A stretch of DNA of 37,289 nt from NCBI GenBank assembly GCA_022616235.1, contig JAKEFC010000258.1:1-37289 (forward strand), written 5' to 3'. This document shows positions 8,071-15,443 of the stretch, piece by piece (the stretch's first letter is position 1; each line of letters opens with the position of its first letter). Both the position numbers and the translations under genes were made by a program. The stretch is from Planctomycetota bacterium. Lineage in GTDB: Bacteria; Planctomycetota; UBA8108; UBA1146; JAKEFC01. The notes beneath the pieces are model-generated. The model was not told the DNA's origin. It made no database searches and saw only the letters and a list, made by a program, of their open reading frames with translations.

Positions 8071-8700
8071 ATGGACCCGGAGCGATTCGCGGCATATCTC
8101 GGGGAACAACGTGCCAGCGCAATTCTCCGCACGAGCATCGAGAGCGCCGTGCTCCCTGCGCTGGAGGCCGCTATCGCGGGCGGCTTCCGCATCGTCGAGG
8201 TGACCCTCACCACGCCGCGCGCGCTCGATGCGATCGCGGAGCTGGCGCGGCGCCCGGGGATCACCTGTGGCGCCGGAACCGTGCTCGACGTGGAGGCCGC
8301 CCGCGCGGCCGTGGCGCGCGGCGCGCGTTTCCTCGTCTCGCCGGTCGCCGATGAAGCGGTCATTGCCGCGGCACGCTCCCTCGGCGTCGCGTTAGTGGCG
8401 GGCGCCTACACGGCCGCGGAGTTCCTCCACGCGCACCGCGCGGGGGCGCCGCTCCAGAAATTGTTTCCCGCTCCGGCGGATGGCCCCGACTACTTGCGCG
8501 CGCTCCTAGGACCGTTTCCTTTCTTGCGCGTGGTTCCCACGAGCGGCGTTACCGCCGAAAACGCCCGCGCGTATCTCGCCGCCGGCGCCCATGCGCTCGG
8601 ATTCGTGAATCACCTCTTCGATCCCGCGGATCTCGCCGCGGCGCGCTTCTTTGAGATCGAAGCACGCGCCCGCCGGCTCCTCGCAATCGTCGCCGGATAG
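8071..8700 (+). CDS. KHG/KDPG-type class I 2-keto-hydroxy-acid aldolase
   Basis: A 209-residue (beta/alpha)8 aldolase of the Eda family. Glu of FRIVEVTLTTP, the CGAGTVLDVEAA and FLVSPVADEA strands, and Lys of QKLFPAP (Schiff-base Lys) are visible. Variants from standard Eda are PTSGV where PTGGI is usual, and AYTAAEF in place of TPTE, so the substrate may not be KDPG. It is the last gene of the aminomuconate operon, 13 bp after the deaminase, and ends 6 bp from the convergent TPR gene. Inference: it may cleave 4-hydroxy-2-oxoadipate, the hydrated product of 4-oxalocrotonate, to pyruvate and malonate semialdehyde. A canonical Entner-Doudoroff role is less likely from context. Confidence 0.8.
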   Translation: MDPERFAAYLGEQRASAILRTSIESAVLPALEAAIAGGFRIVEVTLTTPRALDAIAELARRPGITCGAGTVLDVEAARAAVARGARFLVSPVADEAVIAAARSLGVALVAGAYTAAEFLHAHRAGAPLQKLFPAPADGPDYLRALLGPFPFLRVVPTSGVTAENARAYLAAGAHALGFVNHLFDPADLAAARFFEIEARARRLLAIVAG

Positions 8701-8706
8701 CGGCGG

Positions 8707-9546
8707 CTACTTGCCGCCGAACATCTCCAGCGCGTTCATGGCTTGCGTCACGGTTTGGACGAGGTCCGCCGGAACGTTATTCGCGCGCGCGCGATCGAGA
8801 AATGCGCGGTACCGCGCGATCGCCTTCGTCAACGTCTGCTTGTTCGAGTACGAGCCGGGATCGGAAGAGACGGCGAGCGCCGCCCAGCGCTGGAGCGCGT
8901 AGACGCCGGGATGCGGGTCCTGCTTCGGGTCGTTGGCGATGGCCGCATCGTAATGAGCGAGCGCTTGCTTCGGGTCGTCCTTCGCTTCGTAGTAGGTACC
9001 GAGCACGAAGTGGATCTCCCAATTCTTCGCGTTGCGCGCGCTCATCTTCTCGAGGCGCAGGATCGCCTTGTCCGTCGCTCCCGCCGCGTGCTCGAGGCGC
9101 GCCTCCGCGAATTGGTGACGAAGTTGGAGCGCCGCGTTCTTCTTGATTCCATCCTGCGCCTTCTTGAGCGCTTTCGCAGCCTCCTTGAGATCCTTCTTCT
9201 CGACCAGGATCTCGGCGCGGCGAATGGCCACCTGCGGCCGCCCCGCGATGAGCTTCTCCGCGGCGTCGAGACGGGACAGCGCCGCGGCGTGGTCCTTCTT
9301 TGCCATGGCGATCACGGCGAGCACGTAGGTCGCGTTGAAGCGATCCTTCGCCGACTGAGACTGATCGTCGGCGACTTTCGCGAATTGTTCCTCCGCCGCC
9401 TTGCCCGATCGGTAGGCTTCCCACGCCGCCTCGAATTCCGCGGACCCCTTCACTCCCGTTTCGGCGGCCAGTGTCAGTGCGCCGGCCGCGAGCGCTACCG
9501 CCGCCACGCACGCAGTCCACCACTTGCACGTATTCCCTCGCACCAT
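8707..9546 (-). CDS. Secreted tetratricopeptide-repeat protein
   Basis: A 279-residue exported protein. The N-terminus (MVRGNTCKWWTACVAAVALAAGALTLAAE) is a Sec-type signal peptide, with cleavage near ALTLAAE. The rest consists of helical repeats, for example AKNWEIHFVLGTYYEAKDD and KQALAHYDAAIANDPKQ, which match the TPR pattern; at least three repeats are discernible. It starts at ATG 9546 behind AAAGGTG. The 63-residue secreted peptide lies upstream on the same strand, separated by a hairpin. It is probably a periplasmic scaffold; its partners are unknown. Confidence 0.75.
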   Translation of the reverse strand: MVRGNTCKWWTACVAAVALAAGALTLAAETGVKGSAEFEAAWEAYRSGKAAEEQFAKVADDQSQSAKDRFNATYVLAVIAMAKKDHAAALSRLDAAEKLIAGRPQVAIRRAEILVEKKDLKEAAKALKKAQDGIKKNAALQLRHQFAEARLEHAAGATDKAILRLEKMSARNAKNWEIHFVLGTYYEAKDDPKQALAHYDAAIANDPKQDPHPGVYALQRWAALAVSSDPGSYSNKQTLTKAIARYRAFLDRARANNVPADLVQTVTQAMNALEMFGGK

Positions 9547-9589
9547 GTTCGCACCTTTCGCCTTTCTTATTCGAGGAGTCGAGTCAAGG

Positions 9590-9616
9590 CGGGAGAGGCA
9601 CGACGCGCCTCTCCCG
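9590..9616 (-). terminator. GC-rich hairpin between small peptide and TPR gene
   Basis: CGGGAGAGGC (9590-9599) and GCCTCTCCCG (9607-9616) form a perfect 10-bp stem with a 7-nt loop. No T-run follows on either strand, so it may be an attenuator or mRNA-processing element rather than a true rho-independent terminator. It would let the short upstream gene be expressed more strongly than the TPR gene. Confidence 0.4.
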
Positions 9617-9622
9617 TTACGA

Positions 9623-9814
9623 TCACTGCTCCAACTCGGCGGCGTCCACGGACGCTACGGCGAGCTGCGAAACGACCTGGTACCCCGCCTGCGTCGAGGC
9701 CTGGGCCAGGGGACACATGTGCTGGTTGCACTTCGAATTGCTTCCCGCGCCGGCGCTGAGCGCGCCGACGGCGAAGATTCCAGCGACCAGCAACACGGCC
9801 AACAGGATTCGCAC
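9623..9814 (-). CDS. Small secreted two-cysteine peptide
   Basis: A 63-residue protein with GTG start, placed 5 nt after a strong Shine-Dalgarno (GGAAAGGAGGG). Residues 1-23 (MRILLAVLLVAGIFAVGALSAGA) are a clear signal peptide. The mature part is about 40 residues and carries CNQHMC, a CxxxxC pair that could form a disulphide or bind metal or haem, followed by PLAQASTQAGYQVV. I do not recognise a family. It lies between the TPR gene (same strand) and the divergent ECF sigma gene, whose anti-sigma protein also has a periplasmic Cys pair, so a functional link is possible but unproven. Confidence 0.6.
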   Translation of the reverse strand: MRILLAVLLVAGIFAVGALSAGAGSNSKCNQHMCPLAQASTQAGYQVVSQLAVASVDAAELEQ

Positions 9815-10095
9815 GTTTCCCTCCTTTCCGGGTTAGGGACCGAGCAACGGGGATCAATCCATGGTGAAGGAGCGGACTTGGCGCGCGGAGCCTCAAAAAA
9901 ACTCGCGCTGCCGAGTCCTGCCCGTGGGCGCGTACAAAGCGCGATCCGCGAGTACAGGCGGCGTTCTGGAAGACGCTCCGAGGCGCTATGATCGGTCCTC
10001 CCTCGCTGGCAGCCGGCGACCCGAAAGAAGATTGAGGTTTGGAACGCGAACCCGACTCGATGTCGATACGGGGTCAGTCCGCGTCGAGAGGTGGG

Positions 10096-10656
10096 ATGTC
10101 AGCGAGAGATGCCGACTTGGCGCGTTTGCTGCTTCGAATCGCCGATGGCGACCACGGGGCTATGGAGGCGCTCTTCGCGCAAGAGAGTCTGGCACTGTTC
10201 GGCTTCTTCGCGCGGCTTTGCCGCTGCGAGCACCGGGCCGAGGATCTCGTGCAGAGCACTTTCCTGAGCCTGTGGCGCTACCGGCGGAGCTTCGCGGCCA
10301 CGGAGCGCCCTGCGGCGTATCTCTACAGCGTCGCGCTGAACCAATGGCGGCGGACCTCCGGGCGCGAAGCGCAAGATCGCGGCGTTGTGCTGCGCGCGAT
10401 CGACGGCGCGGCGCGCGGGGCCGCCGAGCCCGTGGACGGCGTCGAACGCGAGGAGGCGCGCGACCGGGTACGGCGAGCGATCGATGCGTTGCCGGCGGCG
10501 CAGAAGGAAGTGTTCGTGTTGCACAGATTCGAAGGGCTGAACTGTCGGGAGATCGCCGCTGCGTGCGGCGAGCCCTTGAAGACCATCGAATCGCGCCTGC
10601 GCCTCGCGCTTCTCAAGCTGACGGAGAAGCTGCGATTGCAGGAGGATCCGCGATGA
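10096..10656 (+). CDS. ECF-type RNA polymerase sigma factor
   Basis: A 186-residue sigma-70 family ECF factor. Region 2 is the segment LARLLLRIADGDHGAMEALF to HRAEDLVQSTFLSLW and LYSVALNQWRR; region 4 is ALPAAQKEVFVLHRFEGLNC to EIAAACGEPLKTIESRLRLAL with its helix-turn-helix. The ATG at 10096 is chosen because GAGAGG lies just upstream; the track's TTG (10039) and an ATG at 10060 have no good ribosome site. The stop overlaps the start of the anti-sigma gene (ATGA), the usual sigma/anti-sigma pair arrangement. Its regulon is not evident; the divergent secreted peptide and TPR genes are candidates. Confidence 0.85.
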   Translation: MSARDADLARLLLRIADGDHGAMEALFAQESLALFGFFARLCRCEHRAEDLVQSTFLSLWRYRRSFAATERPAAYLYSVALNQWRRTSGREAQDRGVVLRAIDGAARGAAEPVDGVEREEARDRVRRAIDALPAAQKEVFVLHRFEGLNCREIAAACGEPLKTIESRLRLALLKLTEKLRLQEDPR

Positions 10657-11831
10657 GCTGCGAAGAGTTCGAAACGAAGCTGGCGGACTTCGTCACGGAT
10701 CGCCTGCCGGACGCGGAGCGGGATACGGTAGCGGAGCACGTGCGCGGCTGCGCGCGGTGCCGGGAATTCGGCGAGCGGATCCGCACACTCTATCGGCTCG
10801 AGGAATCGATCCCCGAGCCTGCGAAGGGCGCGGGCGCGGCGATCGCAGTCCCGGCCTCTTTCGACGACGGCGATCGTGCGCGCGGCGCAAGCTCCGGCGA
10901 CGCACAGGATGCGATGACGCAAGATGCGCCGCCGTCCCGCTGGATGCGCGCGCTCTCGCGGATCGCCGCGCTGTTCCTGCTCGCATTCTTCGCCTACTAC
11001 CTGTTTCACCTCACGTATACGCGCTATCGATTGCAGATACCGCGGGATCCGGAGTCTGCCGTCGCGTGGGAACCCCTTCCCCTGCGGCCGATGGGACTCG
11101 CATTGCCGGCGCTCCCCGTCGCGTACGCCGAGGGCGCTTTCGTGGAGTCGCGAAAAGAGGCCGAACTGTTCGCCAGCTACGTCGGGAAGCCCGTGCTCGA
11201 GCAATACGTCCATCCGTATTGTACGCGCTGCATTGCGGTGAAGGACGCCTTGGAAACGGTCGCGGAACGCGATGAGCTGCGCGCATTCGTCTGGCACAGG
11301 GAGTCTTATGCGTCGATGCCGGAAGAGTGGGCGGCGAAGTGGCCGCAAAAGGAGATGGTCCCTTTCAGCCTCCCATCGATTCGCATCCGCTCTGCCAAGT
11401 GCGAGACGGAGCCGATCTGGCAGGTCAGCGGGCCAGACGAGATCGCGGCGCTCATCGAGAAGTGGCGCGAGCGCTGCCCCGAGGATGCGGAGCCTGCCGG
11501 GACGCCGCTCGACCGCGCGACCTTCGAGCGCTCGCTCCGAGCGATGAATTCCCTGCCCGAGCTGCTCGCCGCCGTGCGGATCGCGGAAGCGGTGCGTGCG
11601 CTCGATGAACTGGTGGCGCTGGAGGACGATCATCGAACCGAGTTCAGCGTGCAGGCTCGCAAGCTGCGCGACGAGATCTTCGTGCAACTCGAATGTGAAC
11701 TGACCCGGATCGCCGCCCTCGCTTCCGGCGGCGAGCGGGATCGCTGCCAGGGGCGCGACCTCGCCCAGCGCCTGCGCGCGGCAGTGCGTGGCCTCCCCAT
11801 CGAGGAACGTTTCGCCTCTTATTGCGAGTGA
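10653..11831 (+). CDS. Membrane anti-sigma factor with zinc finger and periplasmic thioredoxin-like domain
   Basis: A 392-residue fusion. Residues 1-45 form a zf-HC2 anti-sigma domain (Cys3, then EHVRGCARC with His29, Cys33, Cys36). Residues ~101-121 (LSRIAALFLLAFFAYYLFHLT) are one membrane helix. The exported part contains GKPVLEQYVHPYCTRCIAVK, a thioredoxin-like strand with a CxxC active site (Cys190, Cys193), and a cis-Pro-like segment near MVPFSLPSIRI. A C-terminal helical tail follows (residues ~280-392). The start overlaps the sigma stop and sits behind GGAGGA. The cytoplasmic zinc finger would hold the sigma factor, and the periplasmic redox-type domain would be the input; this second point is inference. 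Typical ZAS-type anti-sigmas are much shorter. Confidence 0.8.
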   Translation: MSCEEFETKLADFVTDRLPDAERDTVAEHVRGCARCREFGERIRTLYRLEESIPEPAKGAGAAIAVPASFDDGDRARGASSGDAQDAMTQDAPPSRWMRALSRIAALFLLAFFAYYLFHLTYTRYRLQIPRDPESAVAWEPLPLRPMGLALPALPVAYAEGAFVESRKEAELFASYVGKPVLEQYVHPYCTRCIAVKDALETVAERDELRAFVWHRESYASMPEEWAAKWPQKEMVPFSLPSIRIRSAKCETEPIWQVSGPDEIAALIEKWRERCPEDAEPAGTPLDRATFERSLRAMNSLPELLAAVRIAEAVRALDELVALEDDHRTEFSVQARKLRDEIFVQLECELTRIAALASGGERDRCQGRDLAQRLRAAVRGLPIEERFASYCE

Positions 11832-11947
11832 TCGGCCGCGCCGCTTCGTGCGGTGTTCGAAGTGGAAAAGTAGGCGGCAATTCTTGCCGATCATCTCCCT
11901 ATGCAGATTCGACGGATCATCGACGCACTCCGCCGCGAGCCGGGCCC

Positions 11948-12661
11948 ATGACCGCCATCGCAGTCGCCGAGCAAACGATCTCCACGGAAGCGGCAGCAGC
12001 CCACTTCGGCGCCGACTACTACGGGCGACCCCGGTTTGCGAAGTACCTCCCCTACTTCACGGAGCCCGGCACGATCCTCGACTTCGGGTGCAACGACGGC
12101 GTGTTCTTACACTTCCTGCGCGTGCACGGCCGCGAAGGGCTCGGGATCGACTCGAACGCCGCCGCGGTCGCGACGTGCAGGCGCTTCGGATTGAACGCCA
12201 TCCACGCGGATATCTTCGAATTCGCGGAGGCGGCGGAGCATCGCGGCAAATTTGCCGGCATCATGCTCGCCGACTTCGTGGAGCACTTCGATCCGTTCAT
12301 CCTCCAGCGCTTCCTCAAGCTCTGCGTCGCGCTCCTCGTCCCGGGCGGCACGCTCGCCATCATCACTCCCAACTCGCGCTGTCTCCGGATGATCATGGGC
12401 GGTTTCCACGAGAACGAGATCGAACACCATAATCTCTACGCCGTGAACGCGCTCGAGCGCTTCCTCGCGATCGACGGCATGGAGCCGGTCGCGACGGGGG
12501 TCGACGAGGATTCGAAGATCCCGATTTGGAGCCGCCGGCCGTTCAGCCTCGCGCGCAATCTCGCGCTCTGGGTCCTCGGGCGAGTGCTCTGCGGCCGGGA
12601 GTGCTTCCACGAGCACAGCTACCTGGTGATGAAGAAGAGTAGTTCCAAGCGCATGAATTGA
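11948..12661 (+). CDS. Class I SAM-dependent methyltransferase
   Basis: A 237-residue methyltransferase. Motif I is ILDFGCNDGVFLHFL, followed by GREGLGIDSNAAAV and the LADFVEHFDPFILQRFL segment, then LVPGGTLAIITPN, the usual order in methyltransf_11/23 proteins. HENEIEHHNLY is typical of methyltransferases acting on sugar or lipid-linked substrates. The start is the ATG at 11948; the track's additional 42 residues are not convincing. It follows the anti-sigma gene on the same strand after 116 bp and is convergent with kynB, so there is no operon evidence for its role. Confidence 0.75.
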   Translation: MTAIAVAEQTISTEAAAAHFGADYYGRPRFAKYLPYFTEPGTILDFGCNDGVFLHFLRVHGREGLGIDSNAAAVATCRRFGLNAIHADIFEFAEAAEHRGKFAGIMLADFVEHFDPFILQRFLKLCVALLVPGGTLAIITPNSRCLRMIMGGFHENEIEHHNLYAVNALERFLAIDGMEPVATGVDEDSKIPIWSRRPFSLARNLALWVLGRVLCGRECFHEHSYLVMKKSSSKRMN

Positions 12662-12691
12662 CGCCCCGGGGCGCAGTTCGCCTCCCGGCGC

Positions 12692-13315
12692 TCATCCCCC
12701 CAAGGTTCGCAGCACCGCGCGCACGGGACTCCCATCGAAACCTATCAGCCGGAGCGGCAGCGCGATCAGCTCGTACAGTCCTACCGGCACCGACGCAAGC
12801 GTGATCCCTTCGAGGATCGCCATGTCGTGGCGCAAAAAGGCGTGGTGCGCCGGCAGCTCCTTGGAGTGGAACGGATCGACGCTCGGCGTGTCGATCCCGA
12901 TGAGGCGCACGCCGCGCTCGCGCAGCCAGTCCACGAGCGACGGAGAGAGCGCCGCGAAGTCCTCGTTGAAAGTCGTCGGATCGGGGAAGGTGCCGGTGCG
13001 GATGAGTACGCGCGTCGCCTCGATCCCCGCCTCGATGTGGCGGGGATTGACCAGCTCCGAACGGCCCACGGGCACGTGGATGACCTGGCAGCGGCCGATG
13101 TAGTAGTGGAGCGCCCGTTCCCCGATCCCCGGCGCGTCTACACCGTAGTGGTTGGGGCCGTCTGCGTGGGCGCCCAAGTGTACGGTGCTGTGGAGCGACG
13201 ACAGCGTGACGCTCGCCCCCTTGCGGAGATCGCAGAGTACCTCGCGCCGCGGCGGAGTATCGCCGGGCCAAACACAGAGCCGCTCGGTAATTTCCGGTGA
13301 AATGTCGTAGATCAA
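12692..13315 (-). CDS. kynB: Kynurenine formamidase (KynB-type)
   Basis: A 207-residue cyclase-family metal-dependent hydrolase converting N-formylkynurenine to kynurenine and formate. The metal-binding motif HLGAHADGPNH is present, with VWPGDTPP near the N-terminus, IGIDTPSVDPF in the middle and LEGITLASVPVGLYELIALPL near the end, all as in KynB. There is no ATG near the N-terminus; the TTG at 13315 (LIYDISPEI) is the best start and gives the usual KynB length. It lies 8 bp after the kynA stop, with GGAG inside the kynA end. It is the last gene of the minus-strand kynurenine operon. Confidence 0.9.
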   Translation of the reverse strand: MIYDISPEITERLCVWPGDTPPRREVLCDLRKGASVTLSSLHSTVHLGAHADGPNHYGVDAPGIGERALHYYIGRCQVIHVPVGRSELVNPRHIEAGIEATRVLIRTGTFPDPTTFNEDFAALSPSLVDWLRERGVRLIGIDTPSVDPFHSKELPAHHAFLRHDMAILEGITLASVPVGLYELIALPLRLIGFDGSPVRAVLRTLGG

Positions 13316-13323
13316 CGCGCAGC

Positions 13324-14109
13324 CTACTCCAGCTCGTGCCGGATCTCCCACAGATCGTGGAACGATGGAATGAAGAGGGATTGCTTCAAGAACGGCACTC
13401 CCAGCGAGCCCCCCGTGCCGTGCTTCTTGCCGATCGTGCGCTCCACCAGCTTCACGTGCCGGTAGCGCCACTCCTGCAAGCCTTCGTCGAAATCGGTCAT
13501 TAGCTCGAAGAGGATCGCGAGGTCGCCGCGGCTCTTGTAGAGGCCGAGTAGTCCGCGCTGCACGTCTCGATTCGCGGCGTTCGGCTCGGAGAGATCGCGA
13601 TTCTTGAGCGCCGCGGGAATCGCCACCCCTTGGTGCTCCAGAAAATCGTAGAAGTGATCGACCACCGAGCGCTCCCCGAGCCTCCGTATGAGTATTTCCT
13701 CCGCGCCGGTCTCCTTGTCAACGTACTTCAACATCTCCCGGCGGCGATAGCCGAGCACGAACTCCAGCTCGCGAAACTGCACGGACTGGAATCCCGATGC
13801 CGTGTCGAGCCGGTCGCGAAAGCTCGTGAATGACATCGGCGTCATCGTCTCGAGCACGTCCACCTGCCCGACGAGGGTCTTCATGATCGTCCGCACGCGC
13901 TTGAAGGTGTGGATCGCGTCGTACAAGCGGTTCTCCGAGAACGCGCGCTTGACCGCCTCCATCTCGTGAAGGATCTGCTTGAACCACAACTCGTAGGTCT
14001 GATGGATGACAATGAACAGCATCTCGTCGTGCTCGGCCGGCTTCGAGCGCGGCTCTTGCAACTGCAAGAGCGCGCCGAGCTTCAAGTAGGTCGCGTAGGT
14101 CAATGCCAT
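13324..14109 (-). CDS. kynA: Tryptophan 2,3-dioxygenase
   Basis: A 261-residue haem dioxygenase that opens the indole ring of L-tryptophan to give N-formylkynurenine. EHDEMLFIVIHQTYELWFKQ carries the substrate-contact His; EWRYRHVKLVERTIG carries the proximal haem His; GTGGSLGVPFL is the family's substrate-carboxylate loop. The ATG at 14109 is preceded by GGAGG at good spacing inside the end of kmo, with a 10-bp overlap, so translation is coupled. Length is close to bacterial TDO (about 260-300 residues). Confidence 0.95.
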   Translation of the reverse strand: MALTYATYLKLGALLQLQEPRSKPAEHDEMLFIVIHQTYELWFKQILHEMEAVKRAFSENRLYDAIHTFKRVRTIMKTLVGQVDVLETMTPMSFTSFRDRLDTASGFQSVQFRELEFVLGYRRREMLKYVDKETGAEEILIRRLGERSVVDHFYDFLEHQGVAIPAALKNRDLSEPNAANRDVQRGLLGLYKSRGDLAILFELMTDFDEGLQEWRYRHVKLVERTIGKKHGTGGSLGVPFLKQSLFIPSFHDLWEIRHELE

Positions 14110-15443
14110 ATCGCCTCCGCTACGAAGACGACGATCGCGATCAAGATCAGCGCCACTCCCCACATGCCGGCTTTCACGATCCGCTCCTGCCGCCGCGCGC
14201 GCGCGCACGCTTCCGCGTACGGCGTGCGCGAAAACGTCACGAGTGAATAGAGCGGAATGTACCAGCGCGGGAATACCTTGTGCAGGGTCTTCTCTACCTT
14301 CTTCTTCAGCAGAAATCCGCGCGATGCGACGTGGTCCCGCATCTCCACGAAGTTCTCCAGCGCGAGGTCGGCGAGCGCATCCGCGTGCGGCTTGCGCGCG
14401 TTCTCGTATGCGCCGAATGCCTTCCGCCAATCCCCGGCGGAGCGCTGCAAGCAGTCGTTGAGGACGCTGCAATCCTCGAAGGCGGCGTTCATCCCCTGGC
14501 CGTAGAAGGGCACGACCGCGTGCGCGGCGTCGCCGATGAGCACGACCTTGTCTTCGACGCTCCACGGAAAGCAGCGGATGGTCACGAGGGTGCTCGGCGG
14601 TGCCGCGAGGTAATCTGCCGCGAGCGCCGGCATGTGCGGCACCGCATCGGGGAACCACCGCTCGAAGTAGCGGAGGACTTCCGCCTCGGTACCCAGCCTC
14701 GCGAAGCTATTCTCGCCGTCGAGCGGCCAGAAGAGCGTGCAAGTGAAGGAGCCGTTCGCGTTCGGCAGCGCGATCATCATGAAGCGCCTGCGCGGCCAGA
14801 TGTGAAGCGCGTTCTTTTCGAGGCGAAACTCGCCTCCCACATCTTGGGGTATCGTCAGCTCCTTGTACCCGTGCCCTTCGTACTTCTGCGAATAGTCGAA
14901 ACGATCGAGTCGCTGCATGATCGCGCGGACGACGGAGAAGGCGCCATCGGCGCCGACGACCACGTCCGCGTCGACGCTCCGCCTCTTGCCAGTCGCCGCA
15001 TTCTCGAAGTGCGCCGTGGCGCTCTTCAGGTCGATGTCGACGCAGCGCTCGTTGAAGTGCAGCTCGACGCCGTCGCACCGGCCCGCCGTATCGAGAAGCG
15101 TCCGATTGAGTCCGGCGCGCGAGACGGAATTGATGACTTCCGAGTCATCCTTGCCGTAGGGCTGAAAGGCGAGGCGGCCCCGGACGGAGTGGATCATGCG
15201 CCCTCGCATCGGCACCGCGCCGCGCAGCACGTCGGCGGCGAGCCCGACCTCCACGAGGGCGTGGATCCCGCGCGTGGATAGAGCGAGGTTTATCGAGCGG
15301 CCTTTCACCAGCTCCGCGCTTCGAATGTCGGGTCGCCGCTCGAATACGTTCACGCGATGGCCCGCGCGCGCGAGATAGATCGTCATGAGGGCGCCGGCGA
15401 GCCCTCCGCCGACGAGGGTGACCGTTTTCTTCGATTCCGTCAT
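14100..15443 (-). CDS. kmo: Kynurenine 3-monooxygenase
   Basis: A 447-residue FAD-dependent aromatic hydroxylase converting kynurenine to 3-hydroxykynurenine. The FAD motif VTLVGGGLAGALMTIYLARAG is at the N-terminus, VVGADGAFSVVRAIM is in the middle, and LIGDAAHAVVPFYGQGMNAAFEDC is the second FAD motif, diagnostic for KMO. The C-terminal helix MWGVALILIAIVVFVAEAIW is the membrane anchor also seen in other KMOs. I chose the ATG at 15443 because GGAGGGG is 8 bp upstream; the track's 15464 start is less well supported. The ATG overlaps the presumed original kynU stop as ATGA. Confidence 0.95.
   Translation of the reverse strand: MTESKKTVTLVGGGLAGALMTIYLARAGHRVNVFERRPDIRSAELVKGRSINLALSTRGIHALVEVGLAADVLRGAVPMRGRMIHSVRGRLAFQPYGKDDSEVINSVSRAGLNRTLLDTAGRCDGVELHFNERCVDIDLKSATAHFENAATGKRRSVDADVVVGADGAFSVVRAIMQRLDRFDYSQKYEGHGYKELTIPQDVGGEFRLEKNALHIWPRRRFMMIALPNANGSFTCTLFWPLDGENSFARLGTEAEVLRYFERWFPDAVPHMPALAADYLAAPPSTLVTIRCFPWSVEDKVVLIGDAAHAVVPFYGQGMNAAFEDCSVLNDCLQRSAGDWRKAFGAYENARKPHADALADLALENFVEMRDHVASRGFLLKKKVEKTLHKVFPRWYIPLYSLVTFSRTPYAEACARARRQERIVKAGMWGVALILIAIVVFVAEAIWH

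Noticed and set aside
10323-11894. 523-residue minus-strand ORF
   Set aside because: Antisense to the anti-sigma gene and part of the sigma gene; no motifs.
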